From Maribacter orientalis (GTDB taxonomy: Bacteria; Bacteroidota; Bacteroidia; Flavobacteriales; Flavobacteriaceae), in assembly GCF_900109345.1 (NCBI RefSeq), contig NZ_FNZN01000008.1, positions 99,481-163,480 on the forward strand: a stretch of 64,000 nucleotides of DNA, written 5' to 3'. Shown piece by piece: positions 8,985 to 17,946 of the stretch. The position numbers were made by a program, and so were the translations under genes. Position 1 is the stretch's first letter. Every line of letters starts with the position of its first letter. The notes beneath the pieces were generated by a model. It saw nothing but the letters and a program-made list of their open reading frames with translations, searched no databases and was not told where the DNA came from.

Positions 8985-11348
8985 ATGGCTAACGACCAAG
9001 ATTCAATTAACGAGCTATTACAAAAACTTGAACTTCTTCTTAAGAAGCAACAAGATTTTAATATTGAGGTTAATGAAATTCGTAGAGATATTCAAATACT
9101 AAGAAATACTCAAGCAATTAAGTTTAACCAAGCACAAGAACCAGCCATTGAACCTAAAAAGGAATACGTTAAAGAATCTATTGTTTTTAATAAAGCTGAA
9201 TTAACCAACACCCAAAAAGAGACCATTGAAGCCCCAGTTGCGCCTCAAGAACAGCCTATTAATGTTCCCGTTAAGAAAATTTCCGCTCCAAAAGGAAAAT
9301 CAAACCTTGAAAAATTCATAGGTGAAAACCTCATCAATAAAATTGGAATTTTAATTACAGTAATTGGTGTTGTCATTGGCGCGAAATATTCAATAGAAAA
9401 TAATTTAATAAGTCCGCTTACTCGAATAATTCTTGGGTATTTAATGGGCTTAGGCTTATTAGGTTTTGCTTTTAAATTAAAAAGAAAATATGAAAGTTAC
9501 AGTGCCGTTTTAGTAAGTGGTGCATTGGCCATCCTATATTTTATCACATTCGCTGCTTATGACTTATATGGACTATTCCCTCAACTATTCGCATTCGGCA
9601 TTATGCTATTATGCACTGTTTTTGGGGTCGTAGCGTCCCTTAACTACAATAAGCAAGTCATAGCGCATATTGGTTTGGTTGGTGCATATGGTGTGCCATT
9701 TTTACTAAGTAATAATTCTGGAAACGCCACTGTATTATTTAGCTACATGGCACTAATAAATATTGGAATATTAGTCATCTCTTTAAGAAAATATTGGAAA
9801 GCTCTTTATTATGTATCGTTTGCATTTACTTGGCTGATATACGGAGCTTGGTATGTGTTTAATAGCCTAAATACAGATTTTTACATGGGCTTTACATTTC
9901 TAACAGTCTTCTTTCTCATTTTTTATGCTACATTTTTAGCATTTAAATTGCTGAAATCTGAACAGTTTAAGGTTGGTGATATCATCTTAATTTTATTGAA
10001 TTCATTTATATTTTATGGTTTTGGAATTGCTTTTTTATACGGTTATGAAAATGGAGAGTCCTATTTAGGGCTCTTTACCTTAGCAAATGCATTAATACAT
10101 TTTGCGGTAACCCTATTCATTTACAAGAAAAAATTAGCAGACCGAAAATTATTCTTTTTAACCTCTGGCTTTGTACTCACTTTTATAACCATTGCCATAC
10201 CAGTGCAATTAGATGGCAACTGGGTAACCTTAATTTGGGCAGTTGAAGCTGCGCTTCTTTTTTGGATAGGGCGAACTAAAAAGGTTTCGTTCTACGAACA
10301 TTTATCTTACATAATGGTAGTACTTGCCATTTTTAGTTTGATTATGGATTGGACAAATACCTATCAACAATTTCGTATATATGATAGTTTAGCAACTTCG
10401 AAACCATTTTTCAACATCACCTTATTAACTTCGTTACTTTGCGCTTCTGCTTTTGGATTTATGACTTGGATTCAAACGAAATTCAATCTTGAAAAGATGA
10501 CTGTAGCCCATAAATTAATGGAGTTTGGCCTGCCTGTAATTTTAATTCTAACTCTTTATTTCTCATTTTATTTAGAAGTTGATTATTACTGGAACAATGC
10601 TTTAGAGGCATCAAAAGTTCAAATTTCGGAAACTGATGGTTATTATCCTTATTTCAATTACAACTTAAGAGATTTAGGCATTACATGGAAAATTTTCTAC
10701 ACCATGCTATTCGTTAGTTTGCTTAGCCTACTCAATTCCTTCAAAATTAAAAATAAAGTTTTAGGCATAGTTGCCACTTGTTCTAGCTTATTAGTTGCAC
10801 TCGAATTTCTTAGTATCGGCCTTTACACCTTGAGTGAACTTAGAGAGAATTTTCTGTCGCAAGAGCTTTCTAAATATTTTGAGATAGGCGATTACAACCT
10901 ATATATAAGATATATTGGTTTCGCTTTTTTCGCATTCTTATTTTTCGCGATTCGAACTTTAGTTCGACAAGACTTTATGAAAATCAACTATAAAATACCT
11001 TTTGAGATTGTAATGCACATTACTATTGTCTGGATCTCAAGTAGTGAACTATTAAATTGGATGGACTTATCTGGCTCAGAGCAATCGTATAAATTAGGCT
11101 TAAGTATCTTATGGGGGCTTTATGCTCTTTTACTAATTGCATTAGGCATCTGGAAGAAGAAAAAACACCTACGTATTGGTGCGATAATTCTTTTTTCTTT
11201 CACTTTGATTAAGCTATTTTTCTATGATATTTCATCGTTGAATACTATTTCTAAAACTATTGTGTTTGTTTCTCTCGGAGTTTTATTACTGATCATTTCT
11301 TTTCTTTACAATAAATACAAACACATCATATCAGATGAAACCAAATAA
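8985..11348 (+). CDS. DUF2339 multi-spanning membrane protein
   Basis: 787 residues. Residues 1-60 form a predicted coiled coil (NELLQKLELLLKKQQDFNIEVNEI), followed by a linker rich in Pro and Lys to about 105, then some 20 or more transmembrane helices starting at the conserved FIGENLINKIGILITVIGVVIGAKY, the DUF2339 signature. The repeated WGxxAL-type segments late in the protein (LSILWGLYALLLIALGIWKKKKHLRIGA) are also typical. Function unknown; proteins of this family sit in the inner membrane and pair with DUF3999. The stop overlaps the next start by 14 bp, showing translational coupling. Confidence 0.88.
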   Translation: MANDQDSINELLQKLELLLKKQQDFNIEVNEIRRDIQILRNTQAIKFNQAQEPAIEPKKEYVKESIVFNKAELTNTQKETIEAPVAPQEQPINVPVKKISAPKGKSNLEKFIGENLINKIGILITVIGVVIGAKYSIENNLISPLTRIILGYLMGLGLLGFAFKLKRKYESYSAVLVSGALAILYFITFAAYDLYGLFPQLFAFGIMLLCTVFGVVASLNYNKQVIAHIGLVGAYGVPFLLSNNSGNATVLFSYMALINIGILVISLRKYWKALYYVSFAFTWLIYGAWYVFNSLNTDFYMGFTFLTVFFLIFYATFLAFKLLKSEQFKVGDIILILLNSFIFYGFGIAFLYGYENGESYLGLFTLANALIHFAVTLFIYKKKLADRKLFFLTSGFVLTFITIAIPVQLDGNWVTLIWAVEAALLFWIGRTKKVSFYEHLSYIMVVLAIFSLIMDWTNTYQQFRIYDSLATSKPFFNITLLTSLLCASAFGFMTWIQTKFNLEKMTVAHKLMEFGLPVILILTLYFSFYLEVDYYWNNALEASKVQISETDGYYPYFNYNLRDLGITWKIFYTMLFVSLLSLLNSFKIKNKVLGIVATCSSLLVALEFLSIGLYTLSELRENFLSQELSKYFEIGDYNLYIRYIGFAFFAFLFFAIRTLVRQDFMKINYKIPFEIVMHITIVWISSSELLNWMDLSGSEQSYKLGLSILWGLYALLLIALGIWKKKKHLRIGAIILFSFTLIKLFFYDISSLNTISKTIVFVSLGVLLLIISFLYNKYKHIISDETK

Positions 11349-12561
11349 TATTCTATTCTTATTTTTTATCGTTCTAACCACATCATTTTGCTATGGTCAG
11401 ATGAAATCCTATTCAAAAAAAATAGAATTAAAAGGAATAGAGAACCAATGGCATACCATTCAATTACCCAACGAAGTGTTTCAAAACATGAATTCGAATT
11501 TAACCGATATTCGAGTTTATGGAGTAACAGCCACAGACACCATTGAGGCACCTTATATTCATAATGTTTCAAAAGCTATAGATGCAAATTCATTTATTTC
11601 TTTTAATTTATTGAATACTGTCAATAACGCCAAAGGATTTTTCTATACCTATGAAGTACAAGAAAAAGAAACTATTAATGAGATAAAATTAAGTATTAAA
11701 GACACGAATTTTAATTGGCTTGTTACCCTTGAAGGAAGTCAAAACCAACAGGAATGGTTTACACTTTTAGATGATTACCGCATTCTTTCTATAATGAACG
11801 ATCAAACAGAATATTCATTTACTACATTGAAATTTTCTGATGCTAATTTCAAATTTTACAGATTACTGATTAAAAGTCCAGAAAAGCCCAATTTAGAATC
11901 TGTTAAAATTCTAAAGAAAGCAAAGAAGGCTCCTCAATATCGCGATTATACCAATAGATCGTTTAATGTTTTTGAAGAAGAAAAAAATACTATAATTAAT
12001 GTCGATTTAAAAAGTAGAGCTCCGCTTAATCTATTAGAGCTTTCTGTCGATGATAAAATTGATTATTACAGACCTATTACCATACAATACCTTATAGACA
12101 GTGTTAAGACAGAAAAAGGATATCATTATAATTATAGAACAATGGCTACAAGAACTCTTTCTTCTATCGAAGAAAATAGTTTTCAATTACCAGGTACCAT
12201 GGCGCAAAAGCTTCGCATTATTGTTTCTAATAATGATAATCAGCCTTTGATATTTTCTAATATTAGCATTAAAGGATATATACATAGTCTGACCACCCGC
12301 TTTACAGAACCAGCAACATATTTTCTTGTATATGGTAAAATAAATGATAAATCGCCTAATTATGATATAGCGAAAACTTCTATTTCTATTCCAGAAAATA
12401 TTTCAAGTCTTGAATTCGGAGATACAATCAACATTCCTAAATCGGCAATTAAAACCACACCACCACTCTTCGAAAATCAATGGTGGCTATGGTCTATTCT
12501 CACTATTATTATACTTTCATTGGGTTATTTCACCATTAGAATGATGAAGAAAGAGATTTAG
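11335..12561 (+). CDS. DUF3999 family exported protein
   Basis: 408 residues with an N-terminal signal peptide (LFLFFIVLTTSFCYGQ) and one C-terminal membrane helix (WWLWSILTIIILSLGYFTIRMM), so most of it is periplasmic. The body is beta-rich, with galactose-binding-like repeats, as in DUF3999. The reading frame overlaps the DUF2339 gene by 14 bp. The pair DUF2339-DUF3999 is recurrent in bacteria and suggests a membrane complex of unknown function, perhaps related to envelope polymer handling (inference only). Confidence 0.82.
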   Translation: MKPNNILFLFFIVLTTSFCYGQMKSYSKKIELKGIENQWHTIQLPNEVFQNMNSNLTDIRVYGVTATDTIEAPYIHNVSKAIDANSFISFNLLNTVNNAKGFFYTYEVQEKETINEIKLSIKDTNFNWLVTLEGSQNQQEWFTLLDDYRILSIMNDQTEYSFTTLKFSDANFKFYRLLIKSPEKPNLESVKILKKAKKAPQYRDYTNRSFNVFEEEKNTIINVDLKSRAPLNLLELSVDDKIDYYRPITIQYLIDSVKTEKGYHYNYRTMATRTLSSIEENSFQLPGTMAQKLRIIVSNNDNQPLIFSNISIKGYIHSLTTRFTEPATYFLVYGKINDKSPNYDIAKTSISIPENISSLEFGDTINIPKSAIKTTPPLFENQWWLWSILTIIILSLGYFTIRMMKKEI

Positions 12562-12760
12562 AAAATCTAACATATCACTTAATTTCATTTTGGTTTAAAA
12601 CCATTTCTTTTCAATTCTACACAGAATTTATCTATGAATTAATTTCTAGTTTTTACCGTTTTAGCTGTACACTATCATATTGATGAAAACGTGTATACTT
12701 GTGCGATTATTCCTTTTGTAAATATCACTTTCTAAATTGGCTTATCAACTCTCTAAAAAC

Positions 12761-12795
12761 CTAGATCCATTTTATTTGGAGCTAGATTTTTTTGT
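12761..12795 (+). terminator. Terminator-like hairpin in the DUF3999-lpxR gap
   Basis: CTAGATCC and GGAGCTAG pair with one internal mismatch around a 9-base loop, and a T-run follows. It lies 200 bp after the DUF3999 stop and about 57 bp before the next gene, so it may end a long 3' UTR or a short separate transcript. The rest of the roughly 290-bp gap is AT-rich with no other feature I can name. Confidence 0.4.
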
Positions 12796-12851
12796 TTGAC
12801 AGAAATCACAATTACTTAAAACCTATTCAAATTTTTTCCGTAAGTGGTTTG

Positions 12852-13808
12852 ATGAAGTTAATAGTAATTTTTTTATTTGTTTTACCGACGGTACTTTTAA
12901 GTCAAAAAATAAACAATGCCTCCTCTTATAGAGATATGGGCAGTGAAACCTATTTTCGTTTTCATTATGACAATGATTTTTTTGCTGCTACGGATAAGAA
13001 CTATACCCAGGGATATAGCTTTGAATTTGCAAACCCTCTCTTTAAGAAAAACCCTGTAAATCACATTTTTATAAAATTAAAAGGACAATCAAATACATAC
13101 GGTCTAGCAATTGAACATATAGGGTTTACTCCTAGTAATTTTGTAAGCATAGATATACAAACAGGAGATAGACCTTTTGCCGCTGCAATATACCTTAAGA
13201 GTTTTGCCACGTCTACAGACACACTTAAGAAGAGTCGTTTATCTCAATCATTGAGCTTAGGATTCATTGGGCCTGGTGCATTTGGAAAAGAAATGCAGAC
13301 GGAAATTCACAGACTTACAGGAAACAAAATCCCCGGTGGTTGGGATAATCAAATTCAAAATGACCTAGTACTTAACGTCAAATTTGATTACGAAAAGCAG
13401 CTATTTCGCTATAATGAACTTTTATCGCTACAATCTGTGGCGGCATTTCAATTGGGAACTTTATTTTCGAATGCCATGGTAGGGTTCAATACTACTTTCG
13501 GACTTATAGATTTACCCTTTTCCGGATCTGGTTATTCTTCAGCTTTTAAACTATTTGCTTATGCCCAACCTGTAGTTTCGATTATTGGATACGATGCTAC
13601 CTTACAAGGTGGTATTTTCACCAATGACAATCCTTATGAAATCTCTTCAAAAGATATAGAAAGAGTTACCTCACAAATAGATTACGGCCTAATATTAAAA
13701 TACAAAAGACTCTATTTAGAATATACCAGAACATCTATTACCCGAGAATTCAAATCAGGTAACGCTGCAAAATGGGGAGGATTTAGAGTTGGGTACGTTT
13801 TCCTTTAA
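12852..13808 (+). CDS. LpxR-like lipid A deacylase family outer membrane protein
   Basis: 318 residues from the ATG at 12852, which starts directly with a signal peptide (MKLIVIFLFVLPTVLLSQ). The longer frame would need a TTG at 12792. The mature protein opens with FRFHYDNDFFAATDKNYTQGYSFEF, the LpxR/DUF2219 motif holding the Asn-Asp and Thr-Asp residues of the active-site region, and ends with an aromatic beta-strand (GFRVGYVFL) as outer membrane barrels do. LpxR removes the 3'-acyloxyacyl group of lipid A in Salmonella; activity here is inferred. Convergent with rimO, with only 32 bp between the stops. Confidence 0.83.
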   Translation: MKLIVIFLFVLPTVLLSQKINNASSYRDMGSETYFRFHYDNDFFAATDKNYTQGYSFEFANPLFKKNPVNHIFIKLKGQSNTYGLAIEHIGFTPSNFVSIDIQTGDRPFAAAIYLKSFATSTDTLKKSRLSQSLSLGFIGPGAFGKEMQTEIHRLTGNKIPGGWDNQIQNDLVLNVKFDYEKQLFRYNELLSLQSVAAFQLGTLFSNAMVGFNTTFGLIDLPFSGSGYSSAFKLFAYAQPVVSIIGYDATLQGGIFTNDNPYEISSKDIERVTSQIDYGLILKYKRLYLEYTRTSITREFKSGNAAKWGGFRVGYVFL

Positions 13809-13840
13809 ATACTTAGAAAAGTTATGATTAAACCATAAAC

Positions 13841-15142
13841 CTATACCGGCTCACCATACAGGTCAAAATCAGCAGCTTCGGTAATTTTCACATTCACGAA
13901 CTCGCCTTGTTTTACATAATGCTTTGCAGCATCTATAAGTACTTCGTTATCAACATCTGGTGAATCAAATTCAGTTCTACCTATAAAATAGTTTCCTTCT
14001 TTACGGTCTATAATACAACGAAAAGTTTCCCCTACTTTCTTTTGGTTTAGCTCCCAAGATATTTGAGATTGAATTTCCATTATAATATTGGCACGCTCTT
14101 GCTTGGTTTCTTCGGGAACATCGTCTACTAAAGAAAAAGCATGTGTATTTTCTTCATGGCTATAGGTGAAGCATCCTAATCGCTCAAAACGCATAGCAAT
14201 AACCCAATTCTTCAAGGTCTCAAAGTCTTCTTCGGTCTCACCTGGGTAACCAACAATTAAGGTAGTTCTTATCGTCATTTCTGGAACCGTTGCTCTAAAC
14301 TCTTGTAATAACTTCGTAGTTTTAGCTTCTGTAGTTCCGCGACGCATACTCTTTAGAATACGGTCAGAAATATGTTGTAAGGGTATATCCAAATAATTAC
14401 AAACTTTTGGTTCTCTATTCATAACATCTAAAACATCCATCGGAAAACCTGCCGGAAATGCATAATGTAAACGTATCCATTCAATACCTTCTATCTTTAC
14501 TAAAGCTTCTAACAGTTCAGCAAGGTTTCTTTTCTTATAAAGATCTAAACCGTAATAAGTAAGATCTTGTGCAATAAGAATTAATTCTTTTACTCCCTTA
14601 GCAGCCAGCTTTTCAGATTCAGTCACCAAATCTTCAATAGATTTACTTTTATGCTTACCACGCATTATAGGTATGGCACAGAATGAACAAGGTCTATCAC
14701 AACCTTCAGCTATTTTAAGATACGCATAGTTCTTCGGTGTAGTCGTTAATCGCTCACCTATCAACTCATGTTTATAGTCAGCACCCAATGCTTTTAACAA
14801 ACCTGGTAATTCACTGGTACCGAAGTATTCATCTACATTCGGTATTTCTTTTTGTAAATCTGGCTTATAGCGTTCGCTAAGACATCCGGTTACAAAAACC
14901 TTATCCACTACTCCATCTTCTTTCTTTTGAACATACTCCAAAATGGTATTAACACTTTCTTCTTTAGCATTCGCAATGAAGCCACAAGTATTAATAACTA
15001 CTATGTTTCCTTCCTCCTCATGCACAACTTCTTTGTTGTTGGCCTTTAATTGACCCATGAGTACTTCAGAATCATAAACATTCTTTGAACAACCTAGAGT
15101 TACTACGTTGATTTTGTTCTTCTTAAGAGTTTTTGTCCGCAT
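13841..15142 (-). CDS. rimO: Ribosomal protein S12 methylthiotransferase RimO
   Basis: 433 residues, the usual RimO length. It inserts a methylthio group on an aspartate of ribosomal protein uS12 with two iron-sulfur clusters. The N-terminal UPF0004 domain has its cluster cysteines in VTLGCSKN, INTCGFI and VTGCLSERY. The radical SAM domain carries CDRPCSFCAIP (CxxxCxxC). A C-terminal TRAM domain spans about residues 370-433 (RCIIDRKEGNYFIGRTEFDSPDVDN). The VDNEVLI segment and GxSK motif distinguish RimO from MiaB. Single gene with its own promoter box at 15159-15166. Confidence 0.95.
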   Translation of the reverse strand: MRTKTLKKNKINVVTLGCSKNVYDSEVLMGQLKANNKEVVHEEEGNIVVINTCGFIANAKEESVNTILEYVQKKEDGVVDKVFVTGCLSERYKPDLQKEIPNVDEYFGTSELPGLLKALGADYKHELIGERLTTTPKNYAYLKIAEGCDRPCSFCAIPIMRGKHKSKSIEDLVTESEKLAAKGVKELILIAQDLTYYGLDLYKKRNLAELLEALVKIEGIEWIRLHYAFPAGFPMDVLDVMNREPKVCNYLDIPLQHISDRILKSMRRGTTEAKTTKLLQEFRATVPEMTIRTTLIVGYPGETEEDFETLKNWVIAMRFERLGCFTYSHEENTHAFSLVDDVPEETKQERANIIMEIQSQISWELNQKKVGETFRCIIDRKEGNYFIGRTEFDSPDVDNEVLIDAAKHYVKQGEFVNVKITEAADFDLYGEPV

Positions 15143-15158
15143 AATTTAAATTGGGGTG

Positions 15159-15166
15159 CAAAAATA
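15159..15166 (-). promoter_or_regulatory. Bacteroidota -7 box (TATTTTTG) for rimO
   Basis: Exact TAnnTTTG match on the minus strand 16 bp ahead of the rimO ATG. The upstream flank is T-rich but has no ideal TTTG at -33. Confidence 0.45.
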
Positions 15167-15253
15167 CGATTTGGGTCTTTAAAAACGTTAGATATGGACA
15201 AAATTACTAGTAATCTTTAATCGATTATTAAAAATAACGTCCCAAACTAAAAT

Positions 15254-16375
15254 ATGACCATGAAATTTCCCCAATATTTCAGCCTACTTATCATGTCATC
15301 ATTACTTTTTGCCTGTTCTAGCGAATCTGATTCTGAAACCGAAAAAAGTGGAACACCAGCTATTATTACGCCAGTACCTCTTGACACGTATTTTCCATCA
15401 ATAACAAGAACCGACGAATGGGATACGATTTCAATGGAAACTCTTGGATGGAATGAAAATCAAGTAGATAATTTATATAGTTATTTAGAAGATAACGACA
15501 CTGATGCTTTCCTAATTTTGAAAAATGGAAGAATTGTAATTGAAAAATATTTTGGCGATTTCACACAAGATGATAACCATGCCTGGAATTCTGCCGGAAA
15601 AAACCTAACATCAATGCTAACCGGTATTGCCCAACAAGAAGAATTTCTTAGCATTACCGAACCTACTTCGAACTATTTAGGTGAAGGTTGGTCAAGCCTG
15701 ACAGTTGATCAAGAATTAAGCATTACGATAGAGAACCAACTAACGATGACCACTGGTTTAGATTATAATGTCGAGGATGCTTTTTGTACTGACCCTGAAT
15801 GTTTAATTTACTTAAATGATATAGGTACGACTTGGTACTATCATAATGCACCTTACACTTTACTTGACGACGTAATTGCAAATGCTACCAACACAGATTT
15901 TAATTCATATTTCTCAGAAAAAATTAAAGAGCCTATTGGTATGCAAGGTTTGTTTATAAAAGTTGGATACAATAATATTTTCTTTAGCTCAGCTAGAAGT
16001 ATGGCTCGATTCGGAATTTTAAATTTAAACCAAGGCACCTGGGATGGTACGCCGATTTTAACGGATACAGCTTATTTTAATTCTATGACCAATTCTTCTC
16101 AAGACTTAAACCCTTCTTACGGTTATTTGTATTGGTTAAATGGAAAGAGCAGTTATCGAGTACCAGGTTCTGAAGTTGAATTTACAGGAAGCTTAATACC
16201 CAATGCACCTGCAGACTTATACGCTGGCTTAGGAAAAAATGACCAGAAACTATATATGGTACCAAGTTTAGATTTAGTAGTGGTACGAATGGGTGGAGCT
16301 AGTACTGAAATTCTATTAGGCCCTTCAGGTTTTGATAATGAACTTTGGGGACTGATTAATGAAATCATCCAATAA
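15254..16375 (+). CDS. Serine hydrolase (beta-lactamase / penicillin-binding family), lipoprotein
   Basis: 373 residues. A signal peptide ends in LLFAC (lipobox), and the acidic run SESDSETE after the Cys is typical of surface lipoproteins of Bacteroidota. The beta-lactamase fold shows SxxK as SAGK (WNSAGKNLTSML) and YxN as YHN (YHNAPYTLL), with a third KTG-like site replaced by a later GLGKND region. It probably hydrolyses an ester, amide or D-amino-acid peptide; the substrate is not evident. Two ATGs three codons apart (15254 and 15260) are both usable; I kept the first. Confidence 0.87.
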   Translation: MTMKFPQYFSLLIMSSLLFACSSESDSETEKSGTPAIITPVPLDTYFPSITRTDEWDTISMETLGWNENQVDNLYSYLEDNDTDAFLILKNGRIVIEKYFGDFTQDDNHAWNSAGKNLTSMLTGIAQQEEFLSITEPTSNYLGEGWSSLTVDQELSITIENQLTMTTGLDYNVEDAFCTDPECLIYLNDIGTTWYYHNAPYTLLDDVIANATNTDFNSYFSEKIKEPIGMQGLFIKVGYNNIFFSSARSMARFGILNLNQGTWDGTPILTDTAYFNSMTNSSQDLNPSYGYLYWLNGKSSYRVPGSEVEFTGSLIPNAPADLYAGLGKNDQKLYMVPSLDLVVVRMGGASTEILLGPSGFDNELWGLINEIIQ

Positions 16376-16450
16376 GTTCAAAATTGATGATCTCATGTAA
16401 TTTTACAAATAACTTAAGAACGTTATTTAATATTAACTAGTAACAATTCT

Positions 16451-16458
16451 TATTTTTG
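16451..16458 (+). promoter_or_regulatory. Bacteroidota -7 box (TATTTTTG) for the nitroreductase
   Basis: Exact TAnnTTTG match, 12 bp before the ATG at 16471. No clear -33 element. Confidence 0.42.
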
Positions 16459-16470
16459 TAAAAAAAATTG

Positions 16471-17073
16471 ATGGATTTTAGAAAAATAGCCGAAAAAAGA
16501 TATACCACAAAAAAATACGATGCTTCTAAGAAAATTTCGGAAGCACACATCGAAGATTTGAAGCATATTCTTAAGCTTAGTCCATCTTCTATTAACAGTC
16601 AGCCTTGGCTATTTACTTTTGTTTCACATAAGGAAACAAAAGATGCATTAGCAGAAGCATCTTTCTTTAACTCCCCAAAAATAAGCAATGCCAGTCATCT
16701 AGTCGTTTTTAGTGTTCAGGATAATCTTGAACAATTCGAACGTCATGTAGAAGAAAATTTAGCTGAAGGTTCTATAAATTACTACAAGCAATTTCTGAAA
16801 GACCAACCTGCTGAAAAAACCATTAACTGGCTAACTCAACAAGTTTATTTATCTCTAGGTTTCTTCTTAGCCGCCTGTGCTGCTATGGAAATAGATTCTA
16901 CCCCAATGGAAGGTATTGAGCCTGAAAAATATAAGGAAATTCTCAACATAAAAAATCACAAGGTACTATTTTCTGTTGCTATAGGTTATCGTGATTCCGA
17001 AGATGGTAATCAACCTAGTATAAACGGTAAATCTAGATTAGCAATTGATAAGGTTATAACTTCAATTGAATAG
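16471..17073 (+). CDS. NAD(P)H-dependent nitroreductase family oxidoreductase
   Basis: 200 residues from ATG 16471 (an in-frame TTG three bases upstream is less likely). FMN-binding features of the NfsB/NfnB group are present: RYTTKKYD at the N-terminus (RxSxRxFxx class), LSPSSINSQPW (LxxAPSxxNxQPW), and GFFLAACAAMEIDSTPMEGIEPE. Members reduce nitroaromatics or quinones with NAD(P)H as homodimers; one related group carries out dihydropteridine reduction. The cellular substrate cannot be told. Convergent with the phosphoesterase gene, stops 12 bp apart. Confidence 0.9.
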   Translation: MDFRKIAEKRYTTKKYDASKKISEAHIEDLKHILKLSPSSINSQPWLFTFVSHKETKDALAEASFFNSPKISNASHLVVFSVQDNLEQFERHVEENLAEGSINYYKQFLKDQPAEKTINWLTQQVYLSLGFFLAACAAMEIDSTPMEGIEPEKYKEILNIKNHKVLFSVAIGYRDSEDGNQPSINGKSRLAIDKVITSIE

Positions 17074-17085
17074 CATAAGCGTTAG

Positions 17086-17931
17086 TTATTCTTCCCTCAT
17101 TAATTCAAACAAAGTAATTTCTGGCCTAACATTAAATCGGACTTGAAGAAGGCATCCCAAAGCACTATTTATATAAAGTGTTCTACCGTCTTCCAAATCA
17201 ATTTCTCCTGCATCATATTTTTTATTTTTAACAGGAAGCATTGGTGGTGGCAAAAATGGTGGTTTTACTTGTCCACCATGCGTATGCCCAGAAAGAATCC
17301 AACCTTTAAAATTATTCCAAATGGGCAGGTCACAAACATCTGGATTATGACATAGCGCAATATTTGCCTTTGTAGCATCATACTTCTTTGTCGCTTGTTC
17401 AGGATGAAAATTTATTCCCCAAAGGTCATCTATGCCTATGAAATTAATACCATTTAAGTCTATGGCATTATTCCTTAACACAGTAACACCCGCGGTTTCT
17501 AAACTTTTCGTAATACTTCTCGCCACAGATTCTTCAGCGTAATCGATACCATAATCATGATTGCCTAGAATTCCAATAGTTCCTAAACTTCCTGTGACTA
17601 CATATTTAAGCACTTCCTGCAATTGTAAAATTTGATCATCATCATCATAATTTATATAGTCACCCGTATACACCACAAAATCTGGTTTTAGTTGCTGAGC
17701 TTCCTTAAAGGAATCTATGATGTATTGATAATCAAAACTGTTACCAATATGTATATCACTAATCTGCATTAAAGTTTTACCTACAAGCTCTTTTGGTAAA
17801 TTTTTCAACGGCATTTTCACATGAACAAACTCCATCCAAAAAGGCTCAATCTGCCAACTATACAATGCGGTTAAAATACCTAAGCCAGCTCCCCACTTAA
17901 AAGTTTTCTTTATAAACTTTCTCCTTTTCAT
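17086..17931 (-). CDS. Membrane-associated metallophosphoesterase
   Basis: 281 residues with the calcineurin-like metal-binding motifs in order: QISDIHIG (DxH), YTGDYINYD (GDxx), LGNHDYG (GNHD) and SGHTHGG (GHxH). The N-terminus, MKRRKFIKKTFKWGAG followed by a hydrophobic stretch, looks like a twin-arginine signal or a signal anchor, so the enzyme acts outside the cytoplasm. Members of this subgroup (YaeI/YkuE-like) have been connected with lipid or UDP-sugar phosphoesters. Fourth gene of the ftsY run, starting 15 bp after the amidase stop. Confidence 0.88.
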   Translation of the reverse strand: MKRRKFIKKTFKWGAGLGILTALYSWQIEPFWMEFVHVKMPLKNLPKELVGKTLMQISDIHIGNSFDYQYIIDSFKEAQQLKPDFVVYTGDYINYDDDDQILQLQEVLKYVVTGSLGTIGILGNHDYGIDYAEESVARSITKSLETAGVTVLRNNAIDLNGINFIGIDDLWGINFHPEQATKKYDATKANIALCHNPDVCDLPIWNNFKGWILSGHTHGGQVKPPFLPPPMLPVKNKKYDAGEIDLEDGRTLYINSALGCLLQVRFNVRPEITLFELMREE

Positions 17932-17946
17932 TATTAACTAAAGTTT

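Noticed and set aside
12792..12851. Longer N-terminus for the LpxR-like protein from TTG
   Set aside because: The ATG at 12852 begins exactly at the signal peptide; the extension overlaps the T-run of the hairpin.
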